Shown: positions 21,468 to 31,024, numbered from the stretch's first letter. The stretch is 64,000 bases of DNA from Trichomonas vaginalis G3 (GCF_026262505.1 NC_067208.1:11417962-11481961), one strand, 5' to 3'. Made by a program: numbers and translations. Notes: generated by a model from the letters alone, not told the origin.

Positions 21468-21516
21468 AGGGTAGATGGTTAGATCTAACCTGATATCTAC
21501 CCTCATTTCTACCCTC
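21468..21516. promoter_or_regulatory. Operator-like palindromic array, element 1 type (b)
   Basis: AGGGTAGAT, then GGTTAGATCTAACC, then two ..TCTACCCTC.. arms. It lies between cassette gene 1 and the start of gene 2. Confidence 0.7.
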
Positions 21517-21521
21517 AAGAT

Positions 21522-22487
21522 TTACAAACGTTTAACGTGATATACGTTATGAATTCGTGAAATTTTAAATATTTTTGTAGCTTCTATTTCTTCAGTTAAT
21601 ATATCAAAACTTTTAACAATGCCGAAAGTTTCTTTATACTTCTTCTTGACATCAGATAAAAGGAAATCATCAGCTGTGGGATAGTTTTTATTAAGAAATG
21701 TCAACATGTCCATTTTATCTTCTGCTGGCTTTTCTGCTTCTTTCTTTAAGTCTGCGTAATCGTTTCTCATTCTTTCTATCTCTTTTAGTGAGTAGTTATA
21801 TTTCCTCATTGCTGCTTTACATTTTGAGCATTGCGGATTCATTTTTGCGTTATACATTGAAACATTACCAGCTAAAATAACTAAAGCATCAATGGCTTTC
21901 TTTAAATCTGAAGCAGTTGGTTTTATCTGTTCGTTCCATACTTTGCCTCTTCTGTCTTTATCTCTTATCTGCCACACACATTCAGCAGCTAATGAAACAA
22001 AGTTATCGTAAGTCTTAAACTCCTCAGATTTATATATGTCAGAAATGTTTTTATAAACCATGTCGCAATCTTTGTTCATAACTTTATGGTTGCAATGAAA
22101 ACCAAGGAATTCATAATTTACTTTACGTATGAACTTCTTTATTTCTACTGAATCAGTAACTTTAACTTCAATTTCATCGAATTCAGGAATAGTTAGTTTT
22201 TGTTGCTGAACTTCCGGTAATTTAGGCAAATGGTCTCTGATATCTTGCATTTCATATAGCTCCTCTCCATTTGTTTCATCTTTCGCACTACAGTCTAAAT
22301 TACTTGTTAAAAGTTCTTGCTTAATTCTTTGTATTTCTGTCTCAAAAGTATATGAAGAAGGAATGAAGCTTTTCATCTCTACCAACATTGACGTAGGATT
22401 CATGATTAATGAATTTGGTGCCGTAGTTGTGGACAGAGTCCCGCCGTTCGTGGCTTGAATTGTTGTTGTGCCGATTGTTGAAATCAT
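21522..22487 (-). CDS. Cassette gene 1, unrecognised conserved protein (element 1)
   Basis: 321 residues starting MISTIGTTTIQATNGG. It is close to 87% alike by eye to the 313-residue protein at 51832-52773 in element 2. Features: a Ser/Thr-rich start, a helical middle with CxxxC-like pairs (CNHKVMNKDC; CSKCKAAMRKYNYS), a charged coiled-coil stretch (KEIERMRNDYADLKKEAEKP), and a conserved C-terminal part (LNKNYPTADDFLLSDVKKKYKETFG...VYHVKRL). No family recognised with confidence; the Cys pairs and the KilA-N neighbours suggest a nucleic-acid-binding partner. It is the first gene of the three-gene cassette and has the shared leader TTTTATTTTGTATAAAAGAT before ATG. Confidence 0.75.
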   Translation of the reverse strand: MISTIGTTTIQATNGGTLSTTTAPNSLIMNPTSMLVEMKSFIPSSYTFETEIQRIKQELLTSNLDCSAKDETNGEELYEMQDIRDHLPKLPEVQQQKLTIPEFDEIEVKVTDSVEIKKFIRKVNYEFLGFHCNHKVMNKDCDMVYKNISDIYKSEEFKTYDNFVSLAAECVWQIRDKDRRGKVWNEQIKPTASDLKKAIDALVILAGNVSMYNAKMNPQCSKCKAAMRKYNYSLKEIERMRNDYADLKKEAEKPAEDKMDMLTFLNKNYPTADDFLLSDVKKKYKETFGIVKSFDILTEEIEATKIFKISRIHNVYHVKRL

Positions 22488-22566
22488 ATCTTTTATACAA
22501 AATAAAAAAATAAAAATAAAACTAACTTTATTTCTTCTGTCTTAAGGAAATTCATGAAAATTCATG

Positions 22567-22615
22567 AGGGTAGAAATGAGGGTAGAAATGAGGTTAGATC
22601 TAACCATCTACCCTA
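22567..22615. promoter_or_regulatory. Operator-like palindromic array, element 1 type (c)
   Basis: AGGGTAGAAATG twice, then AGGTTAGATCTAACCATCTACCCT. It is upstream of cassette gene 1. Confidence 0.7.
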
Positions 22616-23020
22616 AACATTATTTTTGCTGAATTCAGCAACAAAATGAACGAGGTCAGGATGTATGTAAATACCTTTGAATTCATTTATAACGCCCTTA
22701 GTAAGCTCATAAAATGCTTGTTTTGAGGTGGAGCCAAAAGTGGCTCGACCGTATTCTTTCAACCAAAACTCAGGAATTCCTGCATGAATTTTGTATAAAA
22801 AAACAACAGTCTGAATTCCGGCGGTTGCTATATTCTTCACAAAATGCCTTATAATACTCTTCCCAGGACTTATTTTCCAACAACTTTCTAAAGTCTTTCC
22901 TAAACTGACTGACTGACTGACTGACGGCACAAAGTGGCTTAACGAAAACATTAATATATAAAATTCATGAAAATTCATGAGGGTAGAAATGAGGGTAGAA
23001 ATGAGGTTAGATCTAACCAT
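22613..23020 (-). CDS. Additional KilA-N-like protein in element 1
   Basis: The second half reads GIPEFWLKEYGRATFGSTSKQAFYELTKGVINEFKGIYIHPDLVHFVAEFSKNN. The GIYIHPDLV...FSK pattern is the hallmark end of KilA-N domains. The upstream part is low in similarity, and the true start may be an internal Met (MFSLSHF). The sequence next to it holds a TGAC tetranucleotide run. Not found in element 2, so it is an extra member of the cassette. It sits between two operator-like arrays, which suggests autoregulation (inference). Confidence 0.5.
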   Translation of the reverse strand: MVRSNLISTLISTLMNFHEFYILMFSLSHFVPSVSQSVSLGKTLESCWKISPGKSIIRHFVKNIATAGIQTVVFLYKIHAGIPEFWLKEYGRATFGSTSKQAFYELTKGVINEFKGIYIHPDLVHFVAEFSKNNV

Positions 23021-23028
23021 CTACCTTA
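22980..23028. promoter_or_regulatory. Operator-like palindromic array, element 1 type (d)
   Basis: Nearly identical to the array at 22567-22615 (AGGGTAGAAATG x2, then AGGTTAGATCTAACCATCTACC), together with the adjacent AATTCATGAAAATTCATG. It is upstream of the KilA-N-like gene. Confidence 0.7.
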
Positions 23029-23100
23029 AACATTATTTTTGGGTCATTTACACTCATTACGATGAAGAAGTCTTGACAAAGCATATACGATAAAATATAT

Positions 23101-23207
23101 TTCCTCCTGTGTTGTTGTCAAAATGTCATGTTGTCTCATTTTTTCAGAGAAGTTAAATAACCTGGTAGCACATGGTAACATGGTGACACCTTCAGTTCTT
23201 CAAAAAT
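23101..23207. repeat. Inverted copy of the 119-bp repeat, right side of cassette
   Basis: The reverse complement matches the repeats at 19446-19764 (GACAACATGACATTTTGACAAC, TCTCTGAAAAAATGAG). With the left repeats it brackets about 3.7 kb holding the KilA-N cassette and the helicase fragment. Confidence 0.8.
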
Positions 23208-23458
23208 AATTAATTATTGAATAACCTGAAACCATTAACGTAAACATGAGACTTTGTCTCCGGACTCTTTGAGTCACTTAACGTAAACATTAACGTAAAC
23301 ATTATTTCTGCAGTTCATCCATTACTTCATTACCTAATTAATTACAGACATAAAATATATTTAGTTCATTCGGTAAGCCTAAACCCTTTGGGTCAAGTCT
23401 CAAGCACATTCAATGAACACGGTAAGCCTAAACCCTTTGGGTCAAGTCTCAAGCACAT
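23208..23458. other. Spacer with short repeats and a TTT hairpin
   Basis: Contains the repeated phrase TTAACGTAAACAT, a perfect mini-hairpin GACTC-TTT-GAGTC (23263-23275) and the tandem 49-bp repeat that runs into the fibre gene's end. Confidence 0.6.
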
Positions 23459-23469
23459 TCAATGAACAC
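23372..23469. repeat. 49-bp tandem repeat at the fibre gene 3' end
   Basis: Two direct copies starting GGTAAGCCTAAACCC at 23372 and 23421. The second overlaps the stop of the fibre gene, so the first is a spare copy of the gene's tail. Each contains the mini-hairpin ACCC-TTT-GGGT. Confidence 0.85.
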
Positions 23470-24646
23470 GGTACCATGCGAATACAGTCACAAATGGTGG
23501 CATGTAATCTTTACCCGAGCCTGTTGGATTTGTTGTGAAAGTGTGTGAATGATTACCTGCAGTTCCACAGAAAATACCTGTGCTGGAATCTACTGGGTCA
23601 GTTGTGATATCATATCTATTCATTCCCCATCTATCCGAACCCGCTGCAAGATTTGTATAACCTCGTTTTGTTATTGAATGTGAATGATTACCTGTTGTGT
23701 TTGTAGTTCCTGTATGAGTGTGTGGTGGAAGGTTTGCTTCTTTAATTTTCTTCGAACCTCCTGTTTGCTTTGAATATCTAGCACAGTATAAGAATTTATC
23801 TACAATCTGCTTCCACGTACCAAAACCTAAAACTGTTGATGGATTTGTTGAGTTCATTGACGTATAAATAGAACCAACAGGATATAATGTTTGAAGTATT
23901 TCATTTTTCATGCTTGTAATCACATCATTTACTTCCGACTTCTTTGCATAATTTTCATCAACATAAGTTTTATCCGCCTTAAGGTCTAAACATCCTGAAA
24001 CCCATCCTGTATCAGCTTTAACTTTAAAAGTCTCCGATGTCCATTCATGATACCATTCAACCTTTTCTTTAATTTCATTATCTTTTTCATCAACATAAGT
24101 TTTATCCGCCTTAAGGTCTAAACATCCTGAAACCCATCCTGTATCAGCTTTAACTTTAAAAGTCTCCGATGTCCATTCATGATACCATTCAACCTTTTCT
24201 TTAATTTCATTATCTTTTTCATCAACATAAACCAAATTTGCCTTCTTCTCTAACTCAGTATTAACGTATTCCTTATCCGCCTTCTTCATTATGTCATTTA
24301 GGAAACCTTCTATGAATTCCTCATTTAAATTAAATCTTCCAATCTTCAAAACTTTAGGAAATGCATTTAATGCGTAATATCTCTGTTCTTCTGGTGGAAT
24401 TGATGTTATATCATCCGTTATTCCTTTAATTTTTGAATTCATAAATAAAATTTCTTTTATATTTGATATCACTGCACCACCTTTGCAAACGAATTCGAAA
24501 TGGTCATTTTTCAATACTATCTCCAAATCTCCATATTTTAACCTTTGCGTTTGTTCTGCCGTCTTTGAATTATATGCATACATGGCGTATGTAATGGTCT
24601 GAAGGACCTGGGTGCTTTGCGCCTTAAGTTGTTGTGGTTTAATCAT
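23459..24646 (-). CDS. Phage-like fibre / receptor-binding protein, element 1
   Basis: 395 residues. N-terminal module (MYAYNSKTAEQTQRLKYGDLEI) is related to the start of the element 2 fibre. The shaft has KADKTYVDEKDN-type heptads and a 44-residue unit in two copies. The tip resembles phage tail collar / baseplate fibre ends: YPVGSIYTSMNSTNPSTVLG, FGTWKQIVDKFL, NLPPHTHTG, GNHSHSITKRGY and YMPPFVTVFAWYRVH. Such tips bind cell surfaces in phages. In a Polinton it suggests a vertex spike of a virus-like particle. It is the last gene of the minus-strand virion block. Ends WYRVH before TGA. Confidence 0.8.
   Translation of the reverse strand: MIKPQQLKAQSTQVLQTITYAMYAYNSKTAEQTQRLKYGDLEIVLKNDHFEFVCKGGAVISNIKEILFMNSKIKGITDDITSIPPEEQRYYALNAFPKVLKIGRFNLNEEFIEGFLNDIMKKADKEYVNTELEKKANLVYVDEKDNEIKEKVEWYHEWTSETFKVKADTGWVSGCLDLKADKTYVDEKDNEIKEKVEWYHEWTSETFKVKADTGWVSGCLDLKADKTYVDENYAKKSEVNDVITSMKNEILQTLYPVGSIYTSMNSTNPSTVLGFGTWKQIVDKFLYCARYSKQTGGSKKIKEANLPPHTHTGTTNTTGNHSHSITKRGYTNLAAGSDRWGMNRYDITTDPVDSSTGIFCGTAGNHSHTFTTNPTGSGKDYMPPFVTVFAWYRVH
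23961..24224. repeat. 132-bp direct duplication inside fibre shaft
   Basis: Two apparently identical 132-base units (44 codons) starting ACATAAGTTTTATCC at 23961 and 24093. In-frame length change of the shaft; the lack of differences points to a recent event. Confidence 0.9.
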
Positions 24647-24670
24647 TTATTATGATTTAAAAATAAATAT

Positions 24671-25381
24671 TTAATCCGTTATCTCATCAGCTATTTTCTC
24701 TATTTGAAATTGCCATAATATTTCATTCATGAATTCTAAATCACAATCAAATAGGTCAGTTATTCTAAATTTAATATTTGATAAATCTTTTGAATGAAGA
24801 ATAAATGAATTCCCAGATAATTGAAACGGATATGATAAAGAAAATGTGTTTAAGTTGATGGATAAAATGTTTTGTATTGATGGGTAAGAGTTAGGGTCTA
24901 ATGTTTGATGTGAAAATCTCATTGGGGTATTAACTTTATCACATTTGATTAAAATGAAATTGGAACCAGTGTCAGAATACAAAACATCCCCAACATCTTT
25001 TTCAAAATTTAATATTCCCAACAATGAACGAAGATGAGGAGTACAAAATTTAATTTTCAGCGGAAATTTAATAAGGTTATTTATTTCATCAAGTTCAAAA
25101 AGTTTATCAGGTTTTGATTTAAAATTTTCTTCATACTATACGATAAATGATTCATTTAAATAACTTAAAATCATGTTAATATCCCATTTCGCTATCACAT
25201 TATTTATATACATATCATACGTTTTTTCAAGGTCATCTTTAATAAATGATATATAATCTGAAGGGTCTAAAAGAATGGGATTAAATTTACCACTCACAGA
25301 AACGAGAGTAACATTATAAATTCCGCTAACTGTTAAATTTAATTCACAGTTATTATTCGAAATAATATTGATAATTGACAT
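24671..25381 (-). pseudogene. Penton-like minor capsid protein region, element 1 (fossil)
   Basis: The downstream part contains FSLSYPFQLSGNSFILHSKDLSNIKFRITDLFDCDLEFM, and the middle PLKIKFCTPHLRSLLGILNF. This matches the order in the element 2 protein at 46222-46998 (FKITRMSHRVQLLLGAY... and WVRISPHNLKDMQFRLVDFQGEPVEL). The 'S..L..LLG' and 'L.NI.FRI.D..' cues fit Polinton minor capsid (penton) jelly-roll proteins. The region appears broken. A structural role in the virion is inferred from family and position beside the fibre. Confidence 0.55.
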
Positions 25382-25400
25382 TTTTATTACGATTAAAAAT

Positions 25401-25880
25401 ATGGTAAAGCGTTATTTTCCAGTGATAAATAAAACTAGAATAAGATTACCTCAAGAATTCATAAATTCAACGAATAAGAAATTCATTCATGTTATAAATT
25501 TTAGTGTTTTCAGAAAATATGAGTCAATGTCATATTCATCAACAGGTTATATTTCACTTCATTCAAATTTAGTTCAATCAAACCCATATAATGACCATTT
25601 CATAAGATTTTCAGATGGTATTAAAAATGTAATTGATAGATTAAAATATGAACAGATTGACAATATCGAATTTTTGGAATTTTGGTTTAAATATCCCGAT
25701 GGAAAAAAGATTGAAGTTAAAGATAAAGCTGATACTATAACAAAAACAATTACAATGACCGATCCGGATAGTGGGGAACAAAAAGAAATAAAACAAACGA
25801 TAGAAACTGGTGAAAGGTCAATTATTATTGATTATGATTCAAAGGATTATTATTCGATAATGTTAATGCTTGAATATTAA
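25401..25880 (+). CDS. Element 1 small protein, possible capsid-associated
   Basis: 159 residues from the ATG at 25401 (MVKRYFPVINKTRIRLPQEF). This start is preferred because it shares a short divergent A/T-rich promoter with the minus-strand gene starting at 25381. Contains RIRLPQEFINSTNKKFIHVINFSVF and ISLHSNLVQSNPYNDHFI, loosely like the element 2 protein at 59320-60176 (RVTFKFPTDWIVNINEEKYIGI; ILYSNLSKGVENEFIG). If so, it is a second jelly-roll minor capsid candidate. Weak evidence. Its 3' end overlaps the next, convergent gene by four bases. Confidence 0.45.
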   Translation: MVKRYFPVINKTRIRLPQEFINSTNKKFIHVINFSVFRKYESMSYSSTGYISLHSNLVQSNPYNDHFIRFSDGIKNVIDRLKYEQIDNIEFLEFWFKYPDGKKIEVKDKADTITKTITMTDPDSGEQKEIKQTIETGERSIIIDYDSKDYYSIMLMLEY

Positions 25881-26547
25881 ATAGCCTTAACAAAGAATTT
25901 TTCAAGTGATATTTTATATTCATCAACTATTTTATTATAAATATCATTATATGTTAAATGAAGTTCAGTTGTTGTTCCGTTCTTTGATATCTTAATTGTG
26001 CTAATATCCTTTATAGGATTTATTTTTGCAACTGTTCCGCAGCATGAAACCTCATCATCTATGAAAAATTGAATCTTAACGTCTGAATCTTGAACATCAC
26101 AAAGAATGGCGATAATGTGAATTAATGATTCATAAGGTAAAATAATTAAACCGGATTGGTCAATTAAATTTATTATTGAATCATAATTATTAATTATTAT
26201 ATCACGGTAAATTTTCATTAATTCTGAATTAATGTCTATTTTATATGGGTTCTCGATGTTTGATGAAAGAGGTGGGGGTATGTTGGATAAGTGGGAATTT
26301 CAACAGGTTCTTTACCGGGTTCAGATAAAATGATTGGGTCTCCATTCTCATGGTTTTCTTCATTCTCCTCATTCTTCGGTAAGTCACGAGTTAATAAATT
26401 TGGTTGAGTTGCTGACCTTGTTAATTCAGGGCTAACATTAACTTTAACATTTTGAATAATTCGTGATTTATCATCATTTACGTTATAACCAACCGTAATC
26501 TCTGCTTTTGCGTTAGTGTTCTTTTGACTAGTGAAACGTCTTCTCAT
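25877..26547 (-). pseudogene. Conserved 'CCG' protein region, element 1
   Basis: The downstream half (IIILIDQSGLIILPYESLIHIIA-type stretch, FFIDDEVSCCGTVAKI, YKISLEKFFV) is clearly homologous to the C-terminal part of the element 2 protein at 45345-45959 (NLISKNQIILTKEDLENVIS, IECCGQTPLFMKIG, YKLCLKYVLV). The upstream half is Asn/Glu/Pro-rich and begins MRRRFTSQKNTNA, as the element 2 protein begins MRSKSILAG. Likely one gene in broken form. Function unknown; conservation across diverged elements suggests a virion or morphogenesis role. Confidence 0.6.
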
Positions 26548-26580
26548 TTATATTCGAATAAAAAAAATATATTTAAACTT

Positions 26581-27480
26581 TTATTTTGCTGGAACTTTTG
26601 AATCTATTATTCCCTGTATTTGTTCATGAAGTTGATTTTTAGCATTTTCATCGAAATTAATAGACCGAATATATTCATTAATTGCATTCTTATAATCATT
26701 TGATTTCTCAAATTTTCTTTTATCTGATTCCTTAACTAAATCATAAGTTAAACCTCGTTGCTGATATAATGGTTTCTTAATTAAATCTTTGAATGCTTGA
26801 GATAAAGCACCTGATGCAATTCTTGCTACTATAATTGGTTGGAATTGCTGTTTAAGTTCATCTTTAACATTTGCGAAAACTGGATCGAATAAAGCAACTT
26901 TAAAGAATTTCTTAGCTGAAATTTCAGGTCTAATATTTGCATATTGACCATCAAACTGGTTAGAATATCGTGGTAATCCATCCGGTCCCTCTTCAATAGC
27001 ATTTAATTCTTCATTGAAATAAGAATATGGATTATGACGGTATGAATTAATTGGACCATTTTCACCTTCTCCAATGTATTGTTTAACAGCTTTTCCATTT
27101 TCATCAAATTGCATAGGATAACGTTCATTATATGCTTTACGTTTAGGATAATCAGATATAGTTAATTTATAACCATTTATGACTTTAATATTACCTTGAC
27201 CATCAGTAACGAAAACTTCATTTATACCATCAGGTTTTCCATTTGGACCCGTAATGTCTGCTTCGTGTGCTTCCCAATTTGGACCTTGACGTTTGGCATA
27301 TGCTTGAGCTTCTGGTAATGTTAAAACGTTTCTCATTTGTTTAACATCTTTTTGAAGACCAGCAACAATATGAACTAATTCTTTCATTCCATCAGGAACT
27401 TTCATAGTTCTATTATATGCACCCTTTTTGTTTGTTCCTTGTTTTAATGGAACCTGTAGAAGATTTGCTATTTCTGTCAT
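26581..27480 (-). CDS. Conserved 'NDG' structural-like protein, element 1
   Basis: 299 residues. A conserved patch [39 protein letters not shown] matches IKIYVNDGSGGSNIKYAESYRVYALKG...YPQ of the element 2 gene at 44918-45310. Pro/Gly/Asn-rich middle and a helical C-terminus. No enzyme motif. Position between the packaging ATPase and penton-like genes suggests a virion component. ATG follows an AT-rich leader. Not recognised beyond this. Confidence 0.6.
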   Translation of the reverse strand: MTEIANLLQVPLKQGTNKKGAYNRTMKVPDGMKELVHIVAGLQKDVKQMRNVLTLPEAQAYAKRQGPNWEAHEADITGPNGKPDGINEVFVTDGQGNIKVINGYKLTISDYPKRKAYNERYPMQFDENGKAVKQYIGEGENGPINSYRHNPYSYFNEELNAIEEGPDGLPRYSNQFDGQYANIRPEISAKKFFKVALFDPVFANVKDELKQQFQPIIVARIASGALSQAFKDLIKKPLYQQRGLTYDLVKESDKRKFEKSNDYKNAINEYIRSINFDENAKNQLHEQIQGIIDSKVPAK

Positions 27481-27520
27481 GTTTAATTATAAATAAAAAA
27501 TAAAAATTAATTATAAAAAG

Positions 27521-28348
27521 TTAATCAAATTTAACACTTCCTTTATTTAAATCAACTATTATTTTTCCATGTTCACCTAATTGCTGATATTGTGTGTAAA
27601 GTTCATTAATGCTCATTGGTAAATTCACTTGATAAAGCATAACGTTCAACTGTTGACGACTAAACCCACTGAAAATGAAAAGTGTTGATAGATTTGATTT
27701 AATGTTTGTGCTTAATGCTTTGAAATATTGAACAGCCATGAAGAATGAACACTGAATGTGTCGACATTGAGTTAATAACTGATTAAAATATGATTTCTCA
27801 TTTGTTATTAGTTTTGATTTCACTGCATCATCTAGAAAAATGAGTGAATGCAAAAATTCTCTATCAAAATTTGAAATAGAAAGTGTTTCAAATAATTCAT
27901 CCCGTTGTTTATCAATAATTTTATCCTCTAATCCTTGCTTCTTGATTGTATTATATAATTCTTTATACATTAAAAAGTTTTTTAAATAATCTTCTGCTTC
28001 TTCTTGTGATAAATAAATAATTGGAATTTTGATTAAATGCTTTAAAGATTCAAATGTATCATCTGAAGGTGAACCTGAACGGTTGATATAAATTAACACA
28101 TGTGAATAGGGGGAAGTGTTAGCAATAATGATAATTTGTTTTAATATCGTTAATGTTTTACCTTTATTTTGTTTACCAATTGCTGCAGTGATTGAATTTA
28201 AGTAACATTCAGAATATGGAATTTTCATTAATTTTTCCTTAGATAGAGCATTTCTATTATCACTCAATGCTTCATTAATCATATCATCTACGTATGTATT
28301 ATATACTCCTGCTAATTCTTCATAAGGGGTGGATGAATTTAAATCCAT
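27521..28348 (-). CDS. FtsK/HerA-type DNA packaging ATPase, element 1
   Basis: 275 residues. Walker A AIGKQNKGKT (about residue 57), hydrophobic strand and Walker B HSLIFLDDA, then QCRHIQCSFFMAVQYFKAL and LFIFSGFSRQQLNVMLYQV, which parallel VRHYHLTVAILMQTWRFLAL and FVIFQGFSRYDIELIWKQ in element 2. Polinton and adenovirus/PRD1-lineage elements use such ATPases to fill capsids. Located directly downstream of the major capsid gene on the same strand. Confidence 0.8.
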   Translation of the reverse strand: MDLNSSTPYEELAGVYNTYVDDMINEALSDNRNALSKEKLMKIPYSECYLNSITAAIGKQNKGKTLTILKQIIIIANTSPYSHVLIYINRSGSPSDDTFESLKHLIKIPIIYLSQEEAEDYLKNFLMYKELYNTIKKQGLEDKIIDKQRDELFETLSISNFDREFLHSLIFLDDAVKSKLITNEKSYFNQLLTQCRHIQCSFFMAVQYFKALSTNIKSNLSTLFIFSGFSRQQLNVMLYQVNLPMSINELYTQYQQLGEHGKIIVDLNKGSVKFD

Positions 28349-28372
28349 TTAATCAAAAATAAATTTATAATT

Positions 28373-29994
28373 TTAAACATTTCTATTCATCAATATTTCA
28401 TCATATGAACTTCTATACTGTGGTGGTGTACCTGTTGGATGATATTTCAAACCTTCGTCCGGTGTCCATGTCCAATATGTAGTCCTAGTAAACCAAACCT
28501 GAGGAGGATTTGTCACCTTTGAACAGTAAGTGTCATTTTCACCCTGAATGATTGGATAAGCTTTCACTTGTACTGTAACTTGTGAGTTGAAAGTTTCTAA
28601 TCCATCAAAGAATATACCCGCTCCATCACGTTGAACTGGAATAGTGCATAAGAATGAAGTTTGGTCTTTCCATGTTCTAGCTAATGGCGTGCCATTATCA
28701 TCATTCAGTGGTCTAGTTAATGAGTCCTCGTATTCTTCTGTGCATTCATTCACTCCATCTAAATCAGAAGCTTGAAGCATACGTGTAAAGAATATGTCAC
28801 CCACTGTGGTCATCGCTTGATCGGGGAAGTTTCTGGAATCTATAGTGACCTGAAGACCTCGAAGCATTGGATTTTCTAAAACGTTCTTTGCATTGCATTC
28901 TTCGGAAATGTTAACACAACATCTGTAACATTATGAAGAGCGTATGAGAAATCTGAGCTAATACCTTCAGGAGTGATGCAACCTCCATTTAGTGAACGAA
29001 CGTCAATATGTTGAGCTGGAATCATGAATGGATCTTCCTTACTGAATAAACGTGGTATTGCTTTAACTGATTCTTCAATTAAACCGTATCCTGGTGTAAT
29101 GCATTTATCCTCTAAAACTTCCATCTTTGTGCATGAAATAATAACGTCATCAACTGTTGCGTCAGCAGATGTAGCGGCTAAGCTTGTAATTAATTTGGCA
29201 GGAAGTCCGATTTGTTGGAATTTGCGATCATATTTATAAACATGATTCATAATCTTTTCATAATTTTCATCAGTTATCTTTTCATAAACGTAATTTTGTA
29301 AATCAGCAACTCTTAACGGGTCAACCTGACAAAATACTAAAGTATCCCTGAAAACATAATATTTAAGAATGATTTCACCAAATGATTTAGGATAATCATC
29401 GAACGCCTGAAATGCTAACAAATCATTTACCGGAATAATCATATCAAAAGTGACATCAACTTCTTCATTTGCTTTCTTGAAAACTTCTGAAGGGTCAATA
29501 TATTTACCACATACTGAGTTATCATATTTTTGAACATTATTATATAACGAATGAACAAACTTTTTAACTTTCCTTTCTGATTTTGGTTTATATGTTGCAA
29601 ATGCGAAAGATTCACGGGCGCAATCCATCTGAAGATAACCGGCATCACCTCTTTCGGTTTCTACTTCTAATTGTTTAAAGCTTTGATTTGATGATTTGTA
29701 ACCAACGAATAAACGCATGCATTTAAAAGCGGCATCACATGTGAAAGCTTTATTTGAAACTAGAGTTGCTTTAACTTTGCGTTTAATATATGTGTCACCT
29801 AATTGGTTCACATCATGAGCCGGATTTGTAATTCTTAAATGAGTTTGTTTATCATCAAAATATGGAGCATCAGAGTCATAGCATGAACTTTCAAGTTCTC
29901 TATAATATCTTCTACCGTCATTCTTTGCGAATATTTCATTTATCTTTTCGAATGAATGAAACACATTTCCATTAATCGGTTTAGTGTTTGGCAC
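28373..29994 (-). pseudogene. Double-jelly-roll major capsid protein region, element 1 (fossil)
   Basis: Upstream part begins MPNTKPINGNVFHSFEKINEIF and includes IKRKVKATLVSNKAFTCDAAFKCMRLFVGYKSS. The centre has SDFSYALHNVTDVVLTFPKNA, then PMLRGLQVTIDSRNFPDQAM and IFFTRMLQASDLDG. The final part includes FNSQVTVQVKAYPI. The order '..V.LTFP......P.L.....IDSR.FPDQ......F......' is typical of Polinton major capsid proteins. The region appears broken. It lies with the packaging ATPase, as usual. Confidence 0.7.
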
Positions 29995-30080
29995 AAATAG
30001 TTAGTCGTCATTTATTAATAAATAAAAAATCAAAATTAAAAGATGAAAATGAATTTTTAATTTTAATGAAATAATCAACT

Positions 30081-30296
30081 ATGGCTGCAGGTATATTTAA
30101 GAAACTGTGGGATAGAGTAAAAAGAGGAGCGAATAAAGTTTGGGAAACATTGAAGAAGGGGGCAAATTGGATATTTAAGAATAAAGAAGCAATTAGTGAC
30201 GTTGCTGAATCAATAACACCAAAAGCCGCCCCAATAAGAGAAATATTAAATAAAGGAGAAAAAGTTTATCAAAGACTTCAACCGATACTAAGATAA
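30081..30296 (+). CDS. Small amphipathic protein, element 1
   Basis: 71 residues, MAAGIFKKLWDRVKRGANKVWETLKKGANWIFKNKE..., a basic amphipathic helix with spaced Trp, followed by a Pro-containing helical tail. It pairs with the divergent-sequence relative at 30321-30555 (MAAGFFKKLWDGIKKAAGW). Such helices resemble membrane-active minor capsid proteins (adenovirus pVI-like) described for Polinton-related viruses. That role is inference. Confidence 0.6.
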   Translation: MAAGIFKKLWDRVKRGANKVWETLKKGANWIFKNKEAISDVAESITPKAAPIREILNKGEKVYQRLQPILR

Positions 30297-30320
30297 AAAT
30301 AATATTTATTTATTTTTCCA

Positions 30321-30555
30321 CTATCTACCTCCTATTTTATTAAGTATTCCTTCAGCAATTCCACCAATTGCGTTACCTGCTTGTGCTCCCATCGCCGGAT
30401 TACCTGCTTTAGTACCTAATACTCCACCTATGATAGTTCCTGCCGTTTTCGCTACTGGTGCCAAAAAGTTTGCAACGGGTTTAATAATTTTTATGAACCC
30501 AACCCGCAGCTTTCTTAATTCCATCCCATAATTTTTTAAAGAATCCTGCCGCCAT
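30321..30555 (-). pseudogene. Second amphipathic Gly/Ala-rich protein region, element 1 (fossil)
   Basis: Begins with the same MAAG.FKKLWD helix as the gene at 30081 and continues into IKPVANFLAPVAKTAGTIIGGVLGTKAG, a Gly/Ala hydrophobic stretch with GNAIGGIAEGI. Broken. The composition resembles the element 2 protein at 42383-42910 (MVAWAALGAMGTKALAFGAKALGAY). Confidence 0.5.
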
Positions 30556-30621
30556 TTCTGATTTAATATTAATTAAAAAATATATTTCATCACTTATATT
30601 CTAATTTTTATTTAATGATAA

Positions 30622-30990
30622 ATGAAACCGATTTTAAAAATAAATGAAACAGAGGAGGAAGAAATAAATGAAAGTGAAAATGTTCAACAAAAAATAAACG
30701 TTGTTAAACCAATTACTGAAATAAAAATTTTTTCATCTGTTGAAGAATTTAATGACTATTATGCTAACAATAAAAAATTATTTGAAGAATTGACAACGTG
30801 TAAATTGAATAAAATGTTTAAAGTTGATGGATTCAAAATTTCAAAAATAAAAGGGGTGGTTAGTTTGAAATCTATTCCTCAATCAAGAATCACCGCATTA
30901 ATGAAAATTGATGATTTAACAAAAAGAATAGAAGAGATTGAAGAAAGAATAAATCAGATAATTGATATCATAAATTCAAATAATCATTAA
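30622..30990 (+). CDS. Small charged coiled-coil protein, element 1
   Basis: 122 residues: Glu-rich start, middle FSSVEEFNDYYANNKKLFEELTTCKLNKMFKVDGFKISKIKG, and a C-terminal coiled coil (MKIDDLTKRIEEIEERINQIIDII). It occupies the same position (last gene before the right TIR) as the 78-residue coiled-coil protein at 63078 in element 2, which also ends in a coiled coil. Function unknown. Confidence 0.55.
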   Translation: MKPILKINETEEEEINESENVQQKINVVKPITEIKIFSSVEEFNDYYANNKKLFEELTTCKLNKMFKVDGFKISKIKGVVSLKSIPQSRITALMKIDDLTKRIEEIEERINQIIDIINSNNH

Positions 30991-31024
30991 TTTTTTAAAG
31001 TTCAATGTTGAACTCATCAAATTC

